Shown in pieces: positions 1 through 8,660 of a DNA stretch of 64,000 nucleotides. The notes beneath the pieces were generated by a model. The model worked only from the letters and a program-made list of their open reading frames with translations, had not been told where the DNA came from and did not search any database. How positions within the stretch are numbered: position 1 is the stretch's first letter; every line of letters begins with the position of its first letter. The position numbers and the translations under genes were made by a program. The stretch comes from Mucilaginibacter oryzae (GTDB lineage: Bacteria > Bacteroidota > Bacteroidia > Sphingobacteriales > Sphingobacteriaceae), in NCBI RefSeq assembly GCF_003148845.1, contig NZ_QGHA01000004.1, forward strand, positions 186,001-250,000. The letters run 5' to 3'.

Positions 1-229
1 CAGAACTGGTATAAGCTATAAATGGACAGGGAATATCCTTCAAATCATCCAGAGTTACCTGGTATACACCATTCGGAATCTCAAAATTTAACAGTATATC
101 GCTAACTGAAGGTAAACCGGGAAAATCGGGGTGGGTCAATAATTCATCATAAACTTTATTATGATCAATATTGATGTTTAAACCTTTGGCAAATTTCGAT
201 ATTACAACGGCAATGTTGTTTCTTTTCAT
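1..229 (-). CDS. N-terminus of a C39 peptidase-like / VKOR-family protein (partial)
   Basis: The gene runs off the left edge; 76 residues are visible from an ATG at 229, opening MKRNNIAVVISKFAKG. The stretch with HPDFPGLPSVSDIL, then NGVYQV and PCPFIAYTS, resembles the C39-peptidase-like N-terminal domain found in Bacteroidota proteins that join this domain to a vitamin K epoxide reductase module and a thioredoxin fold, often near exported cysteine-rich peptides. The catalytic part and any membrane segments lie outside the window, so the assignment rests on the N-terminal pattern alone. It is divergent from the peroxiredoxin gene. Confidence 0.5.
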   Translation of the reverse strand, partial: MKRNNIAVVISKFAKGLNINIDHNKVYDELLTHPDFPGLPSVSDILLNFEIPNGVYQVTLDDLKDIPCPFIAYTSS

Positions 230-237
230 AGGCTTTT

Positions 238-282
238 ATGTAATAAGGTTCTTAGTTAGAACAAAATAGGTTCTTATTACAT
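238..282. promoter_or_regulatory. Inverted repeat in a divergent AT-rich intergenic region
   Basis: The 320-base gap between the partial gene and the peroxiredoxin gene is AT-rich. Just upstream of the minus-strand start lie 10-base arms ATGTAATAAG (238-247) and CTTATTACAT (273-282), with GGTTCTTA repeated beside each arm. This could be an operator or hairpin in the 5' region of the left gene. I see nothing else supportable between 283 and 549. Confidence 0.3.
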
Positions 283-549
283 ATTTAACTATTAGTTTTT
301 TAATATCAAATTTTATTTTGCTTTACTTGTAAATAGATAAAAAATATGTTGTAAAATTTGCTTTTGAGTATAGATGTTGATTAGTCTCTGTTGCTCTACC
401 CCTCTTGTGGTATTTTATGAAATATGTTTTTTTGTATAGTGAACGTGACAATTATGAAGACTTCTATAGTATGACAAATTAATCTTAACACGTTTTTAGC
501 TTTAATCAATTTATTTTTATTCATTTGCTTATAAAAAACAGTATAACAT

Positions 550-1011
550 ATGGCACTACAACCCGGCCAGGCGGCCCCTCAATTTATCCTGATCTCGTCC
601 GATTTAAAAAGTGTTTCACTGGCCGATTTTAAAGGTCGCAAAGTGGTGATCCACTTTTTTCCTTTAGCTTTTACCGGTGTTTGTACCACACAGCTTTGTA
701 CCATGCGCGATAGCTTTGGTTACTACGATGGTTTAAATGCCACTATTTTGGGTATTTCTGTTGATTCTCCATTTACCTTGGCTAAGTTCAAAGCCGAGAA
801 TAATTACCAGTTCGATTTACTGTCCGATTTCAATAAAGAAGTGTCAACCGCCTACGGTGCCATTTATGAACAGTTTGTTATGGGATTAAAAGGCGTTTCC
901 AAGCGTGCTGCCTTTGTGATTGATGAAGAACAGCAAATTATTTATGCTGAGGTACTTGAAGATGCCGGGCAGTTACCAAACTTTGAGGCGATTGCAGAAA
1001 TTGTAAAATAA
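550..1011 (+). CDS. Peroxiredoxin (AhpE/Bcp-like thiol peroxidase)
   Basis: Reduces hydrogen peroxide and organic hydroperoxides in the cytoplasm through a reactive cysteine. The motif PLAFTGVC (residues 38-45) is the peroxiredoxin PxxxTxxC active site, with Cys45 as peroxidatic residue; Cys50 in TTQLC is a possible resolving cysteine. At 153 residues it has the length of the AhpE or Bcp branch. The ATG at 550 leaves a normal N-terminus (MALQPGQAAPQF) leading into the first strand. It stands alone, divergent from the left gene and followed by tRNA-Arg. The reducing partner cannot be read from the sequence. Confidence 0.85.
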   Translation: MALQPGQAAPQFILISSDLKSVSLADFKGRKVVIHFFPLAFTGVCTTQLCTMRDSFGYYDGLNATILGISVDSPFTLAKFKAENNYQFDLLSDFNKEVSTAYGAIYEQFVMGLKGVSKRAAFVIDEEQQIIYAEVLEDAGQLPNFEAIAEIVK

Positions 1012-1022
1012 TTTAAATAAAA

Positions 1023-1053
1023 TTTGCAACTGGTTATATAAATCCTATCTTTG
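1023..1053 (+). promoter_or_regulatory. Bacteroidota-type promoter for tRNA-Arg
   Basis: TTTG (1023-1026), a 19-base spacer and TATCTTTG (1046-1053) match the Bacteroidota primary sigma consensus TTTG-N19/20-TAnnTTTG in full. Predicted initiation is near 1060, about a dozen bases before the mature tRNA. Confidence 0.75.
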
Positions 1054-1071
1054 CATTCCATTTCGGAACAG

Positions 1072-1145
1072 GCACTCGTAGCTCAATTGGATAGAGCATC
1101 TGACTACGGATCAGAAGGTTAGGGGTTCGACTCCCTTCGAGTGCA
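1072..1145 (+). tRNA. tRNA-Arg(ACG)
   Basis: Cloverleaf of 74 bases: acceptor GCACTCG/CGAGTGC, anticodon stem TCTGA/TCAGA, loop CTACGGA with anticodon ACG, and a T arm with GGTTCGA. Position 34 is A, which would need deamination to inosine to read the CGN codons. CCA is not encoded. It has its own promoter and terminator. Confidence 0.95.
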
Positions 1146-1202
1146 CTAAAGCACTACATTACCGGGATCTTTTCTGCCCGCGGTGCACAAAACTAACTGT
1201 AT

Positions 1203-1232
1203 AAGCCTTTCTGTTGTATTACCGAAAGGCTT
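1203..1232 (+). terminator. Rho-independent terminator after tRNA-Arg
   Basis: Stem AAGCCTTTC (1203-1211) with GAAAGGCTT (1224-1232) and a T run to 1234. It lies 57 bases after the tRNA and 16 bases before adk, so it may also limit read-through into adk. Confidence 0.7.
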
Positions 1233-1248
1233 TTAATTTGTAAAAAGC

Positions 1249-1821
1249 ATGCTAAATCTGGTTTTGTTTGGCCCTCCCGGAGCCGGGAAAGGTACTCAGT
1301 CGAAAAAACTTATTGATAAATACGATTTAATCCACCTTTCAACAGGTGATTTACTTCGCGGCGAAATTGCGCAGGGCACAGCATTGGGTTTGGAAGCCAA
1401 AAAATTAATGGACGATGGAAAACTTGTTCCGGATGCCGTAGTAATTGGCATGATCAGTAATAAGCTTGATGCCAATAAAGAAGCCAAAGGTTTTATTTTC
1501 GACGGTTTCCCTCGTACAGTTGCACAGGCCGAAGCTTTAGATCAATTATTGGTATCAAAACAATCGGCAATTTCGGGTATGATAGCCCTGGAGGTTGGTG
1601 ATGATGAACTGGAACGCCGCTTGCTGGAGCGTGGTAAAGAATCCGGCAGACCAGATGACGCCAATCCGGAAGTGATCCGCAAACGCATCCAGGAGTACAA
1701 TGATAAAACCGCCCCGGTAGCGGGTTTCTACAAAAGCCAAAATAAGTTTACAAGCATTAATGGCGTTGGCTCGGTTGATGAGATCTTTGCCGCTATAGTT
1801 AAAGTTATCGAAACATATTAA
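1249..1821 (+). CDS. adk: Adenylate kinase
   Basis: Catalyses ATP + AMP to 2 ADP and sets the cytoplasmic adenylate energy charge. The P-loop GPPGAGKGT is at residues 8-16; the AMP-binding segment HLSTGDLLR and the DGFPRTVAQA motif follow. The lid is short and has no zinc-binding cysteines (ERGKESGRPDDANPEVIRKR), which fits the 190-residue short form usual in Bacteroidota. The ATG at 1249 gives the standard N-terminus MLNLVLFGPP. obgE lies 250 bases downstream across a repeat element and may be co-transcribed. Confidence 0.97.
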   Translation: MLNLVLFGPPGAGKGTQSKKLIDKYDLIHLSTGDLLRGEIAQGTALGLEAKKLMDDGKLVPDAVVIGMISNKLDANKEAKGFIFDGFPRTVAQAEALDQLLVSKQSAISGMIALEVGDDELERRLLERGKESGRPDDANPEVIRKRIQEYNDKTAPVAGFYKSQNKFTSINGVGSVDEIFAAIVKVIETY

Positions 1822-2062
1822 TTAATTTCGGATTTCGGATGTTCGATTTCGGATTTGGGCTTGTCTGTTTGGCGAGGCGATCCAAAATCGAACATTCGCA
1901 TTTTAAATCAAAATTTCGGATTTTAACTCACTAAACGAAGCGAGTAAATCCGAAATCGAACATCCGAAATTGCCAAATCAAAAAATCGTATATTCGATTT
2001 CGGATGTCAACTTCTCAACGCGGCGGGCTAATTCCGAAATCCAACATCCGAATTCCCAAATC
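1822..2062. repeat. Nested word-palindrome (TTTCGGA type) before obgE
   Basis: The whole adk-obgE spacer consists of repeats of TTTCGGAT, GTTCGATTTC and their complements AATCCGAAATC, GAACATCCGAAATT. The block near 1826-1860 is complementary to 1946-1983, and a second pair sits at about 1995-2020 and 2030-2056, so the transcript could fold into two long imperfect hairpins. The last arm ends a few bases before the obgE start. The same vocabulary returns at 49.75, 52.1 and 52.7 kb. Confidence 0.75.
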
Positions 2063-2070
2063 AAAATACT

Positions 2071-3078
2071 ATGTCGCAGGGTTCCAATTTTGTTGATTAT
2101 GTGAAAATCTGTTGCCGTTCGGGCCACGGAGGTGCCGGTTCGGCGCATTTGCATCGTGATATATTAACATCTAAAGGGGGGCCCGACGGCGGCGACGGCG
2201 GCAGGGGAGGCCATGTTATTGTAAAAGGTAACGCCCAGCTCTGGACTATGCTGCACCTTAAATACCGCAAGCACGTAATAGCCGGCGACGGGGAAGCAGG
2301 AGGCAGTTCATTACGCACAGGAAAAACCGGTCGCGATGAGATATTAGAGGTGCCGCTTGGCACAACCGTAAAGAACGCCGAAACAGGCGAAGTGCTGTTT
2401 GAAATAACCGAGGATGGCGAAACCAAAATCCTGACACCCGGTGGGCGCGGAGGCTTAGGTAACTGGCATTTTAAAACATCAACCCTGCAAACACCACGCT
2501 TTGCCCAGCCCGGCGAAGACGGCCGTGAAGACTGGAATATCCTTGAGCTGAAAGTATTGGCCGATGTTGGTTTGGTAGGTTTCCCCAATGCGGGCAAATC
2601 AACCCTGCTTTCGGTAGTATCTGCCGCTAAACCCGAAATTGCCGATTATGCTTTTACTACATTGGTGCCCAACCTGGGCATCGTGTCATACCGCGGTGGG
2701 CGGTCGTTTGTAATGGCCGATATCCCGGGGATTATTGAAGGGGCATCGCAAGGCAAAGGTTTAGGACTGCGTTTTTTGAGGCATATCGAGCGTAACTCGG
2801 TATTGTTGTTTATGGTGCCTGCGGATACCTCGCGCACCATTAAAGAAGAATACGCCATCCTTTTGAACGAGCTGGAGGAGTACAACCCCGAACTGATGCA
2901 CAAACCCCGCGTGCTGGCTGTTACCAAAACCGATATGCTGGATGATGAGCTGCAGGCCGAAATGAAAAAGGAACTCCCTGATGGGATCCCATCTGTATTT
3001 ATCTCTTCGGTAGCGCAGAGAAATATTGACCAGTTGAAGGATCTGCTCTGGAAGGAGATTAACGCTAATATTCTTTAG
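2071..3078 (+). CDS. obgE: Obg family GTPase
   Basis: Essential GTPase that associates with the 50S subunit and couples ribosome maturation to stress and nucleotide levels. The first ~158 residues form the glycine-rich Obg fold ([32 protein letters not shown]). The G domain follows with G1 GFPNAGKS (170-177), the switch region TTLVPNLG, G3 DIPG, G4 TKTD and a G5-like SSVAQ. At 335 residues it lacks the optional C-terminal OCT domain, as is usual in this phylum. No SD is visible, and the upstream arm of the word-palindrome ends almost at the ATG. Confidence 0.97.
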   Translation: MSQGSNFVDYVKICCRSGHGGAGSAHLHRDILTSKGGPDGGDGGRGGHVIVKGNAQLWTMLHLKYRKHVIAGDGEAGGSSLRTGKTGRDEILEVPLGTTVKNAETGEVLFEITEDGETKILTPGGRGGLGNWHFKTSTLQTPRFAQPGEDGREDWNILELKVLADVGLVGFPNAGKSTLLSVVSAAKPEIADYAFTTLVPNLGIVSYRGGRSFVMADIPGIIEGASQGKGLGLRFLRHIERNSVLLFMVPADTSRTIKEEYAILLNELEEYNPELMHKPRVLAVTKTDMLDDELQAEMKKELPDGIPSVFISSVAQRNIDQLKDLLWKEINANIL

Positions 3079-3153
3079 TTTATACTAAACAAAAACTTCT
3101 TTTCGATAGATCAGGGGCGTAAAGGCGTAGGCAGCAAAAAAAAAATCTTGTAT

Positions 3154-3290
3154 GCCGTTGTTGGTGTTGTCTTTCGCCGTTGTTGGTGTTGTCACCAACA
3201 ACTCTAAGCCATATTCTCCGAGCGGCATTTCGCTCTCCAAAACAAAACGAAGGTAGAAAATTTGTTGTTGGTGACAACACCAACAACGGC
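3154..3290. repeat. REP-like inverted doublet, GTTGTTGGTG family
   Basis: A GCCGTTGTTGGTG half-unit (3154-3170) is followed by a full unit at 3176-3202, itself a hairpin (GTTGTTGGTG, loop, CACCAACAAC). A second full unit in opposite orientation lies at 3264-3290. The two full units form a 115-bp inverted doublet with a 61-base loop, the architecture called REPIN in other bacteria. Single units of this family recur at 19247-19273 and, degenerate, at 19462-19487. The doublet lies between the convergent ends of obgE and the next gene and may act as a bidirectional terminator. Confidence 0.8.
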
Positions 3291-3330
3291 AGAGTAACAA
3301 CAACGGCACTGAACATCTTTTATTCTGTCG

Positions 3331-4902
3331 CTATTTTGCCTCCCACAAAATGTAATCATTGCTCAGCATCGTCATTTTAAAGCCTTTATAGCCGGGAAAA
3401 CATTTTCGCATAATAGTTGATTTAGGCCCGAGGTATGTGGATGGCAAAACAATATACAAAGGCCCGGCATGGCCTTTGTATGCGTACTCTTCATAATTAA
3501 TGGCTACTTCAGGGCCGATAGCTTCCAATGTAATGGTGCGGTTGTATTCAATTTCTAAACAAAGATCCGGGCTGGTAAAAACAAAAATCGCGTTTCGGTT
3601 TTGAGCATCCAACCTGCGGATGTAATTTAACGAAGGCTGATCGATAAACATTTGCGCCAGTCCGGAATAGCCGTGGGCACTTACATTTTTGTTTTGAAAA
3701 TAACTCGGCACAAAAAACTTATAGCTTGAGTAGGCAATCACCAGGCAAACCAGGTAAAAAGGGTAGCGGTAAACCGCTTTTAAGCTGCTTACCAAATAAA
3801 TAATGCCGGGGGCGATGATCAAACCGATCACCCTGAAATGCCGCGCCTCGTACGAAATAGAAGCCTGCCGCAAAAACGACTGGCCAAAAAACAAAACTGA
3901 TACCGCGTAAAAAATAACCAGCAAAAGCACATAGTTTTTATTAGGTACCCGCTTCACAATAAGGCGGATTAGTAAAATACTCAATATGGCGCAAATAAGT
4001 ACAATAACAACCGACCAAAAGTAATTGAACATGGGGGCATCATCATGAAACAGGAGCCCGCTTGAAAGATCGTCTACCGAGAAAGCGGTAAGGATTGGAG
4101 AGGCCAGGGGGAACGCGAAGGTTTCCCAAAGCAGTTTAATGCCCTCGCCTGCTGATGATGGATTGCCGCCTTTTGACAGGTAAAAATGGATGATCACAAA
4201 TAAAGCCATGATGGCGGGTATGCCAATCCAGAGGCCGTTTTTAACCCAGTTGATAATCCCGGCAGTACCGTACGAAAGCCTGATCCATATAAAGCAACAG
4301 CCGGCGGCAAACATCCATAAAAATGATGATTTACAGATAAAGCCTAAAATACCCGCTATAAATAAAAACAGGGCCAGTTTCCAATCGGGTTGTTTCAATG
4401 CTAAGCAGCCGTAAAGAAACCAGCCTATGTAGCCAAACAGCAACAGCTCGCCGCCATTGTAAAAAATGTAGGGAGTGAAGAACGCCTGCTGGATTACGAT
4501 AAACAGCACGCCCAGTGCAGCTATAAGTGGCGAAAAGCCCGCTTTTTTAAAGAAAAAGAAAAAGCCCCATATGCCCGAGAGTGAAAATAAGGTGGTAACA
4601 ATTGCGGCAGCCTGGCCTGTATTGATACCCAATACTGTTTTAAAAAAGTAAGGCACAAGGTATTGCCCCGGCGACCACCACGCTAAAAAGTCTGATATAT
4701 TTTTGTTGATATCGTTTTGGTCGGGTTTAAAGTTGATATTGAAACCGTGTCCCAGCTCCATTGATCGCATCACCTGAAAACCCCAGCTTGGGTCGGGATA
4801 CGCGGCAGCCGGGGCAATAAGCAGCATAATGCCCATTATTAAAACTATGCCACTTATTACCAGTAAAATAATTTGGTGGCTTTGCAGTTTCTGTTTCAGC
4901 AT
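3331..4902 (-). CDS. Polytopic membrane protein, possible GT-C-type glycosyltransferase
   Basis: A 523-residue protein with about ten or more hydrophobic segments. After the first segment a large external loop begins with PDPSWGFQ and continues with FKPDQNDINKN and WWSPGQYLVPYFF; a long loop with an acidic residue after the first helix is typical of GT-C glycosyltransferases using polyprenyl-linked sugars. The C-terminal ~110 residues are soluble. I recognise no specific family. It follows the WcaF-like gene by 24 bases on the same strand, suggesting a two-gene unit that modifies a surface glycan or lipid. This role is inferred from topology and neighbour only. Confidence 0.5.
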   Translation of the reverse strand: MLKQKLQSHQIILLVISGIVLIMGIMLLIAPAAAYPDPSWGFQVMRSMELGHGFNINFKPDQNDINKNISDFLAWWSPGQYLVPYFFKTVLGINTGQAAAIVTTLFSLSGIWGFFFFFKKAGFSPLIAALGVLFIVIQQAFFTPYIFYNGGELLLFGYIGWFLYGCLALKQPDWKLALFLFIAGILGFICKSSFLWMFAAGCCFIWIRLSYGTAGIINWVKNGLWIGIPAIMALFVIIHFYLSKGGNPSSAGEGIKLLWETFAFPLASPILTAFSVDDLSSGLLFHDDAPMFNYFWSVVIVLICAILSILLIRLIVKRVPNKNYVLLLVIFYAVSVLFFGQSFLRQASISYEARHFRVIGLIIAPGIIYLVSSLKAVYRYPFYLVCLVIAYSSYKFFVPSYFQNKNVSAHGYSGLAQMFIDQPSLNYIRRLDAQNRNAIFVFTSPDLCLEIEYNRTITLEAIGPEVAINYEEYAYKGHAGPLYIVLPSTYLGPKSTIMRKCFPGYKGFKMTMLSNDYILWEAK

Positions 4903-4926
4903 AGGATGTTTTTAAGCAGATGTATT

Positions 4927-5484
4927 TTAAACGGCAGTAATTTGGCGCTCACGGGTTTTTACCGCCGGGTTACCCTGGTAAACGCCATAGGCATCAAGAG
5001 GTTTGGTAGCAACCGAGCCGCTGGTAAGTACCGCGTGCGAAGCCGCTGTAACCCCGGGTGTAACCATAGCCCCAGCGCAAACCCAAACGCCATTTTCCAA
5101 AATTATGCCTTTAGTTATTAAATCAAAGGACGATTTTTTATAATCGTGACTGCCGGTTAATAATACCGCACCCTGCGAGAGGCACACATGTGCGCCGATG
5201 TTAATGGCAACCAGGCTATCAATCCAAACGTTTTCGCCTATCCATGTTTCATCGCCGATGGTTAAATTCCAGGGATATTTGATGTTTACACAGGGCTTAA
5301 TGGTAACGTTTTTGCCAATCCGTGCGCCAAATATTCTTAGTAAAGCAACCTTAAACCTGCTGGAGGGGATAATGCTCGTTTTAAAAAACAACGCGTTTAG
5401 GTAATACCAGATCATACGTTTCAAAGCGCTGCCGCCCGGGTGGTAAGGAAAATTATTATAGGCTGACAGGTCGGTTTGCCCCAT
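4927..5484 (-). CDS. WcaF-like acetyltransferase (left-handed beta-helix)
   Basis: Probable acetyl-CoA-dependent O-acetyltransferase of exopolysaccharide building blocks. Hexapeptide repeats run through ARIGKNVTIKP, WIGENVWI, NIGAHVCLSQGAVL and GVWVCAGAMVTPGV, and the fold ends with the usual GNPA motif. The opening MGQTDLSAYNN followed by PGG and LKRMIWYYLNALFF is the WcaF-family N-terminus. An in-frame ATG exists at 5517, but it overlaps a perfect promoter -7 element (5515-5522), so 5484 is the better start, giving 185 residues. It lies in tandem with the membrane protein gene. Confidence 0.75.
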   Translation of the reverse strand: MGQTDLSAYNNFPYHPGGSALKRMIWYYLNALFFKTSIIPSSRFKVALLRIFGARIGKNVTIKPCVNIKYPWNLTIGDETWIGENVWIDSLVAINIGAHVCLSQGAVLLTGSHDYKKSSFDLITKGIILENGVWVCAGAMVTPGVTAASHAVLTSGSVATKPLDAYGVYQGNPAVKTRERQITAV

Positions 5485-5514
5485 TGCTGCTTTTGTGCTT
5501 GTTTTATAAAGTAC

Positions 5515-5522
5515 CAAATATA
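5515..5522 (-). promoter_or_regulatory. -7 element upstream of the WcaF-like gene
   Basis: On the minus strand TATATTTG matches TAnnTTTG exactly. Initiation would fall near 5508, about 24 bases before the ATG at 5484 and after the alternative ATG at 5517. I see no clear -33 TTTG. Confidence 0.4.
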
Positions 5523-5690
5523 CGGCCTGCAGGTGAAAATGATACGTTTAAATCCTTTTTTAGCGGGCAGGGAAAAGACAGTTACCCGTAATGTACACGT
5601 GCAGATATGTGTAAGCCCTGTTTCCGGATAGTGATGTGTAACCGGTATGTATTATTCTGTTAAATAGCCCACCGGTACAAGCAGGTTAAC

Positions 5691-5698
5691 TAACTTTG
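5691..5698 (+). promoter_or_regulatory. -7 element upstream of gap
   Basis: TAACTTTG matches the TAnnTTTG consensus and sits 18 bases before the gap start codon. No convincing -33 TTTG lies 19-20 bases upstream, so this is a weaker prediction. Confidence 0.4.
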
Positions 5699-5716
5699 CC
5701 ACTTTAAAAGTATACC

Positions 5717-6724
5717 ATGAATATAGCCATCAACGGATTTGGGCGGATAGGGCGCATTTTTTTAAGAAATATTTTGGCACAACCGGATATCAACGTTGCG
5801 GCCATCAATGATCTGACCGATACGCAAACCCTGGCCCATTTATTTAAGTATGATTCTGTTCACCGCGGATTTAAAGGCAGGGTTGATTTTGATGACAGCA
5901 ACCTCATCATCAACGGAAAAGCCATACCGGTACTGGCCGAACGGGATCCCCTTAAATTACCCTGGAGTGCGCTTGACATCGATCTGGTAATCGAATCGAC
6001 CGGTAAATTTACATCAAAGGCCGGGGCCGGGATGCATTTAACAGCCGGTGCAAAGCAGGTGATTATTTCTGCGCCATCGCCTGATAAAAGTGTGCCCACG
6101 GTTGTACTGGCTGTTAATGACGGCCTGGTCGATCTGCAATCGCCCATACTGTCAAACGCGTCATGTACAACCAATAACGTGGCTGCCATGGTGAAAATTC
6201 TTGATGAAAACTGGGGCATTGTTGATGGTTATATTACCACCGTACATTCCATGACGGGCGATCAGAACCTGCACGATGCGCCGCATAAGGATCTGCGCCG
6301 GGCAAGGGCCGCCTCGGCATCTATTATCCCAACTACCACCGGGGCTGCTAAAGCGATAACAGCGATATTTCCTCACCTGGAAGGACGCCTTGGCGGAGCC
6401 GGGATCCGTGTCCCTGTATTAAACGGCTCATTAACCGATTTTACCTGCAGCCTGAAAAAACAACCCACCATAGCGCAGATTAACGAAGCCTTTAAAAAAG
6501 CGGCTGAGGGGCCAATGATGAACGTGCTGGAATACACCGAAGATCCTATTGTATCAACTGATATCCTGGATAACCCGCATAGCTGCATTTTTGATTCGCA
6601 GTTAACCTCGATAGTGGGTGGCCTGGTAAAAGTGGTTGGCTGGTACGATAACGAAATGGGTTATAGCAGCCGCCTGGCCGATCTGGTATTAAAAATAGCC
6701 GAACTCAAAAAGCAGCCTGCTTAA
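5717..6724 (+). CDS. gap: Glyceraldehyde-3-phosphate dehydrogenase, type I
   Basis: Oxidises and phosphorylates glyceraldehyde 3-phosphate to 1,3-bisphosphoglycerate with NAD+ in glycolysis. The Rossmann start INGFGRIGR is at residues 3-11 and an Asp in INDL sits where NAD specificity is set. The catalytic motif is SNASCTTNN with Cys150, paired with His177 in TTVHSM; the DAPHKDLRRAR segment and the final WYDNEMGYSSR are standard. At 335 residues it is full length. pgk, the next glycolytic enzyme, follows after one GNAT gene, so the two are near neighbours but not tightly coupled. Confidence 0.96.
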   Translation: MNIAINGFGRIGRIFLRNILAQPDINVAAINDLTDTQTLAHLFKYDSVHRGFKGRVDFDDSNLIINGKAIPVLAERDPLKLPWSALDIDLVIESTGKFTSKAGAGMHLTAGAKQVIISAPSPDKSVPTVVLAVNDGLVDLQSPILSNASCTTNNVAAMVKILDENWGIVDGYITTVHSMTGDQNLHDAPHKDLRRARAASASIIPTTTGAAKAITAIFPHLEGRLGGAGIRVPVLNGSLTDFTCSLKKQPTIAQINEAFKKAAEGPMMNVLEYTEDPIVSTDILDNPHSCIFDSQLTSIVGGLVKVVGWYDNEMGYSSRLADLVLKIAELKKQPA

Positions 6725-6868
6725 AGTGCCTGCCGCGCAAGGATTTAAGGAGGATGACCTGAGCGGTAATGGATTGCCTTGGTCTGCAGCGAATGTTAAC
6801 GATGTGATAAAAATGGTATTTGGCAGGATAACAATTAGCAACCCGTATATTTTTCTAACTTTTACGGC

Positions 6869-7303
6869 ATGATAAACTTTATAAAAGTTGATGAATTGTT
6901 GCCGGTGCGCAACCTGGTGTTGCGTAATGGGCTGCTTACGCCTGATGAATGCCGTTTTCCCTCAGATGGCTTAGCGGGTAACTTTCATTTGGGGTATTTT
7001 GTCAATGATGAACTGGCCTGCGTAGCCTCATTCCACCCCCAGGCTTATGGCGATTTTACCGGCGCCAGTTACCAGTTGCGCGGCATGGCCACTATCGAAA
7101 AATACCGAGGGCAGGGCCTTGGCTCCCAGCTGGTAACCTTTGCTTTAAATTATTTAGGCCAGCTGCAGGCCGGTTACCTGTGGTGTAACGCGCGCGAAAA
7201 AGCGGTAAGGTTTTACGAGGGCTTGGGCATGGAGGTTATCTCGCCCGTATTCGAGGTACCCGGCATAGGGCCGCACTACGTGATGTATGTTAAAATAAAA
7301 TGA
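6869..7303 (+). CDS. GNAT family N-acetyltransferase
   Basis: A 144-residue single-domain acetyltransferase. The acetyl-CoA pyrophosphate loop is the segment LRGMATIEKYRGQGLGSQLV (motif A, RGQGLG), followed by NAREKAVRFYEGLGME (motif B) and a C-terminal strand. The substrate cannot be deduced; similar proteins acetylate amino groups of small molecules or peptides. It sits between gap and pgk with gaps of 144 and 99 bases, so a link to glycolysis is not implied. Confidence 0.8.
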   Translation: MINFIKVDELLPVRNLVLRNGLLTPDECRFPSDGLAGNFHLGYFVNDELACVASFHPQAYGDFTGASYQLRGMATIEKYRGQGLGSQLVTFALNYLGQLQAGYLWCNAREKAVRFYEGLGMEVISPVFEVPGIGPHYVMYVKIK

Positions 7304-7402
7304 ATTTTGGCGGTTTTAATCAGCTTTTTTACTTTTTCGTTAAGAATTTAGAATTAAAATGCTGAATTTGCGCCCGTCCAATACAATGACCCTTTAAATA
7401 GT

Positions 7403-8593
7403 ATGAAAACAGTAGATCAAATTAGTTTTGCCGGTAAAAAAGCCCTGATCAGGGTTGATTTTAACGTGCCTCTTGATGAAAATTACAATATAACCGACGA
7501 TAACCGTATGACGGCTGCTTTGCCAACCATCAAAAAAATATTAAAAGATGGCGGTAAAGTAATCCTGATGTCGCACCTTGGCAGACCGAAGGATGGTCCG
7601 ACCGATAAATATTCATTAAAGCACCTGGTACCTCATTTATCTGATCTGTTAGGTCAGCAGGTTGAATTTGCCGATGATTGCATTGGCGAACAAGCTGTTG
7701 AAAAAGCGAAAGCCTTGGGTAACGGCGAGGTTTTATTGTTAGAGAACCTTCGTTTTTATAAAGAAGAAGAAAAGGGCGATGTTGCCTTTGCCGAAAAACT
7801 GGCCAAGTTAGGCGATGTTTACGTAAACGACGCTTTTGGTACTGCTCACCGCGCTCACGCGTCTACAGCTATCATCGCGCAGTTTTTCCCTGATGCAAAA
7901 TATTTTGGTTACCTGATGGCTGCCGAGCTGAACAATGCCGAGAAGATCCTGAACAACGCCCCTAAGCCATTTACAGCTATTATGGGTGGCTCAAAAGTAT
8001 CTGATAAAATTGAACTGATTGAGCGTTTATTGGATAAAGTTGATAACCTGATCATCGGCGGTGGTATGGCTTATACTTTTGCCAAAGCTGATGGCGGTAA
8101 CATTGGTACCTCATTGGTTGAGATGGATAAACTTGACCTTGCGCTTAGCTTAAGGCAAAAAGCAAAAGAAAAAGGCGTTAACCTGTTATTACCTTTAGAT
8201 AATATCATTGCCGACGCGTTTTCGCCAACGGCCAATACAGATATCGCAAAAACCGGCCAGATCAAGGAAGACTGGATGGGCCTTGATATCGGTCCCGAAA
8301 CTGTTGAACTTTTCAGTAAGGTAGTGGAAGAATCAAAAACTATTTTATGGAACGGCCCGATGGGTGTATTTGAAATGGATAAGTTTTTAGGCGGCACCAA
8401 AGCAATTGCACAGGCTGTGGCTAAAGCTACCGAAAACGGCGCCTTCTCATTGATTGGCGGCGGCGACTCGGCTGCGGCTGTTGCTAAATTCGGCATGACC
8501 GATGAAGTGAGCTACGTATCAACCGGTGGCGGCGCTTTGCTCGAATATATGGAAGGCAAGGAGTTGCCGGGCGTAAAAGCAATTAACGACTAA
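7403..8593 (+). CDS. pgk: Phosphoglycerate kinase
   Basis: Transfers phosphate from 1,3-bisphosphoglycerate to ADP in glycolysis, cytoplasmic and monomeric. The N-terminal signature [14 protein letters not shown] starts at residue 13; substrate-binding segments [16 protein letters not shown] and [14 protein letters not shown] follow, and the nucleotide domain has [20 protein letters not shown] and the terminal GGGDSAAAV. At 396 residues it is full length. A strong terminator 19 bases downstream ends the transcript. Confidence 0.97.
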   Translation: MKTVDQISFAGKKALIRVDFNVPLDENYNITDDNRMTAALPTIKKILKDGGKVILMSHLGRPKDGPTDKYSLKHLVPHLSDLLGQQVEFADDCIGEQAVEKAKALGNGEVLLLENLRFYKEEEKGDVAFAEKLAKLGDVYVNDAFGTAHRAHASTAIIAQFFPDAKYFGYLMAAELNNAEKILNNAPKPFTAIMGGSKVSDKIELIERLLDKVDNLIIGGGMAYTFAKADGGNIGTSLVEMDKLDLALSLRQKAKEKGVNLLLPLDNIIADAFSPTANTDIAKTGQIKEDWMGLDIGPETVELFSKVVEESKTILWNGPMGVFEMDKFLGGTKAIAQAVAKATENGAFSLIGGGDSAAAVAKFGMTDEVSYVSTGGGALLEYMEGKELPGVKAIND

Positions 8594-8611
8594 TTTTTTA
8601 ATCAGAATATT

Positions 8612-8647
8612 AAAAGAGGTCCGGTTGTAAACAGCCGGGCCTCTTTT
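8612..8647 (+). terminator. Rho-independent terminator after pgk
   Basis: Arms AAAAGAGGTCCGG (8612-8624) and CCGGGCCTCTTTT (8635-8647) pair through 13 positions with one mismatch and a 10-base loop; the run of T completes it. Confidence 0.85.
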
Positions 8648-8660
8648 GCGTTAAAAGCAT

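Noticed and set aside
3080..3380. Several small frames rich in Asn, Thr and Val
   Set aside because: They translate the GTTGTTGGTG repeat units; low complexity and not protein-like.
5485..5517. Upstream ATG of the WcaF-like gene
   Set aside because: It overlaps the -7 promoter element and the family N-terminus begins at the later methionine.
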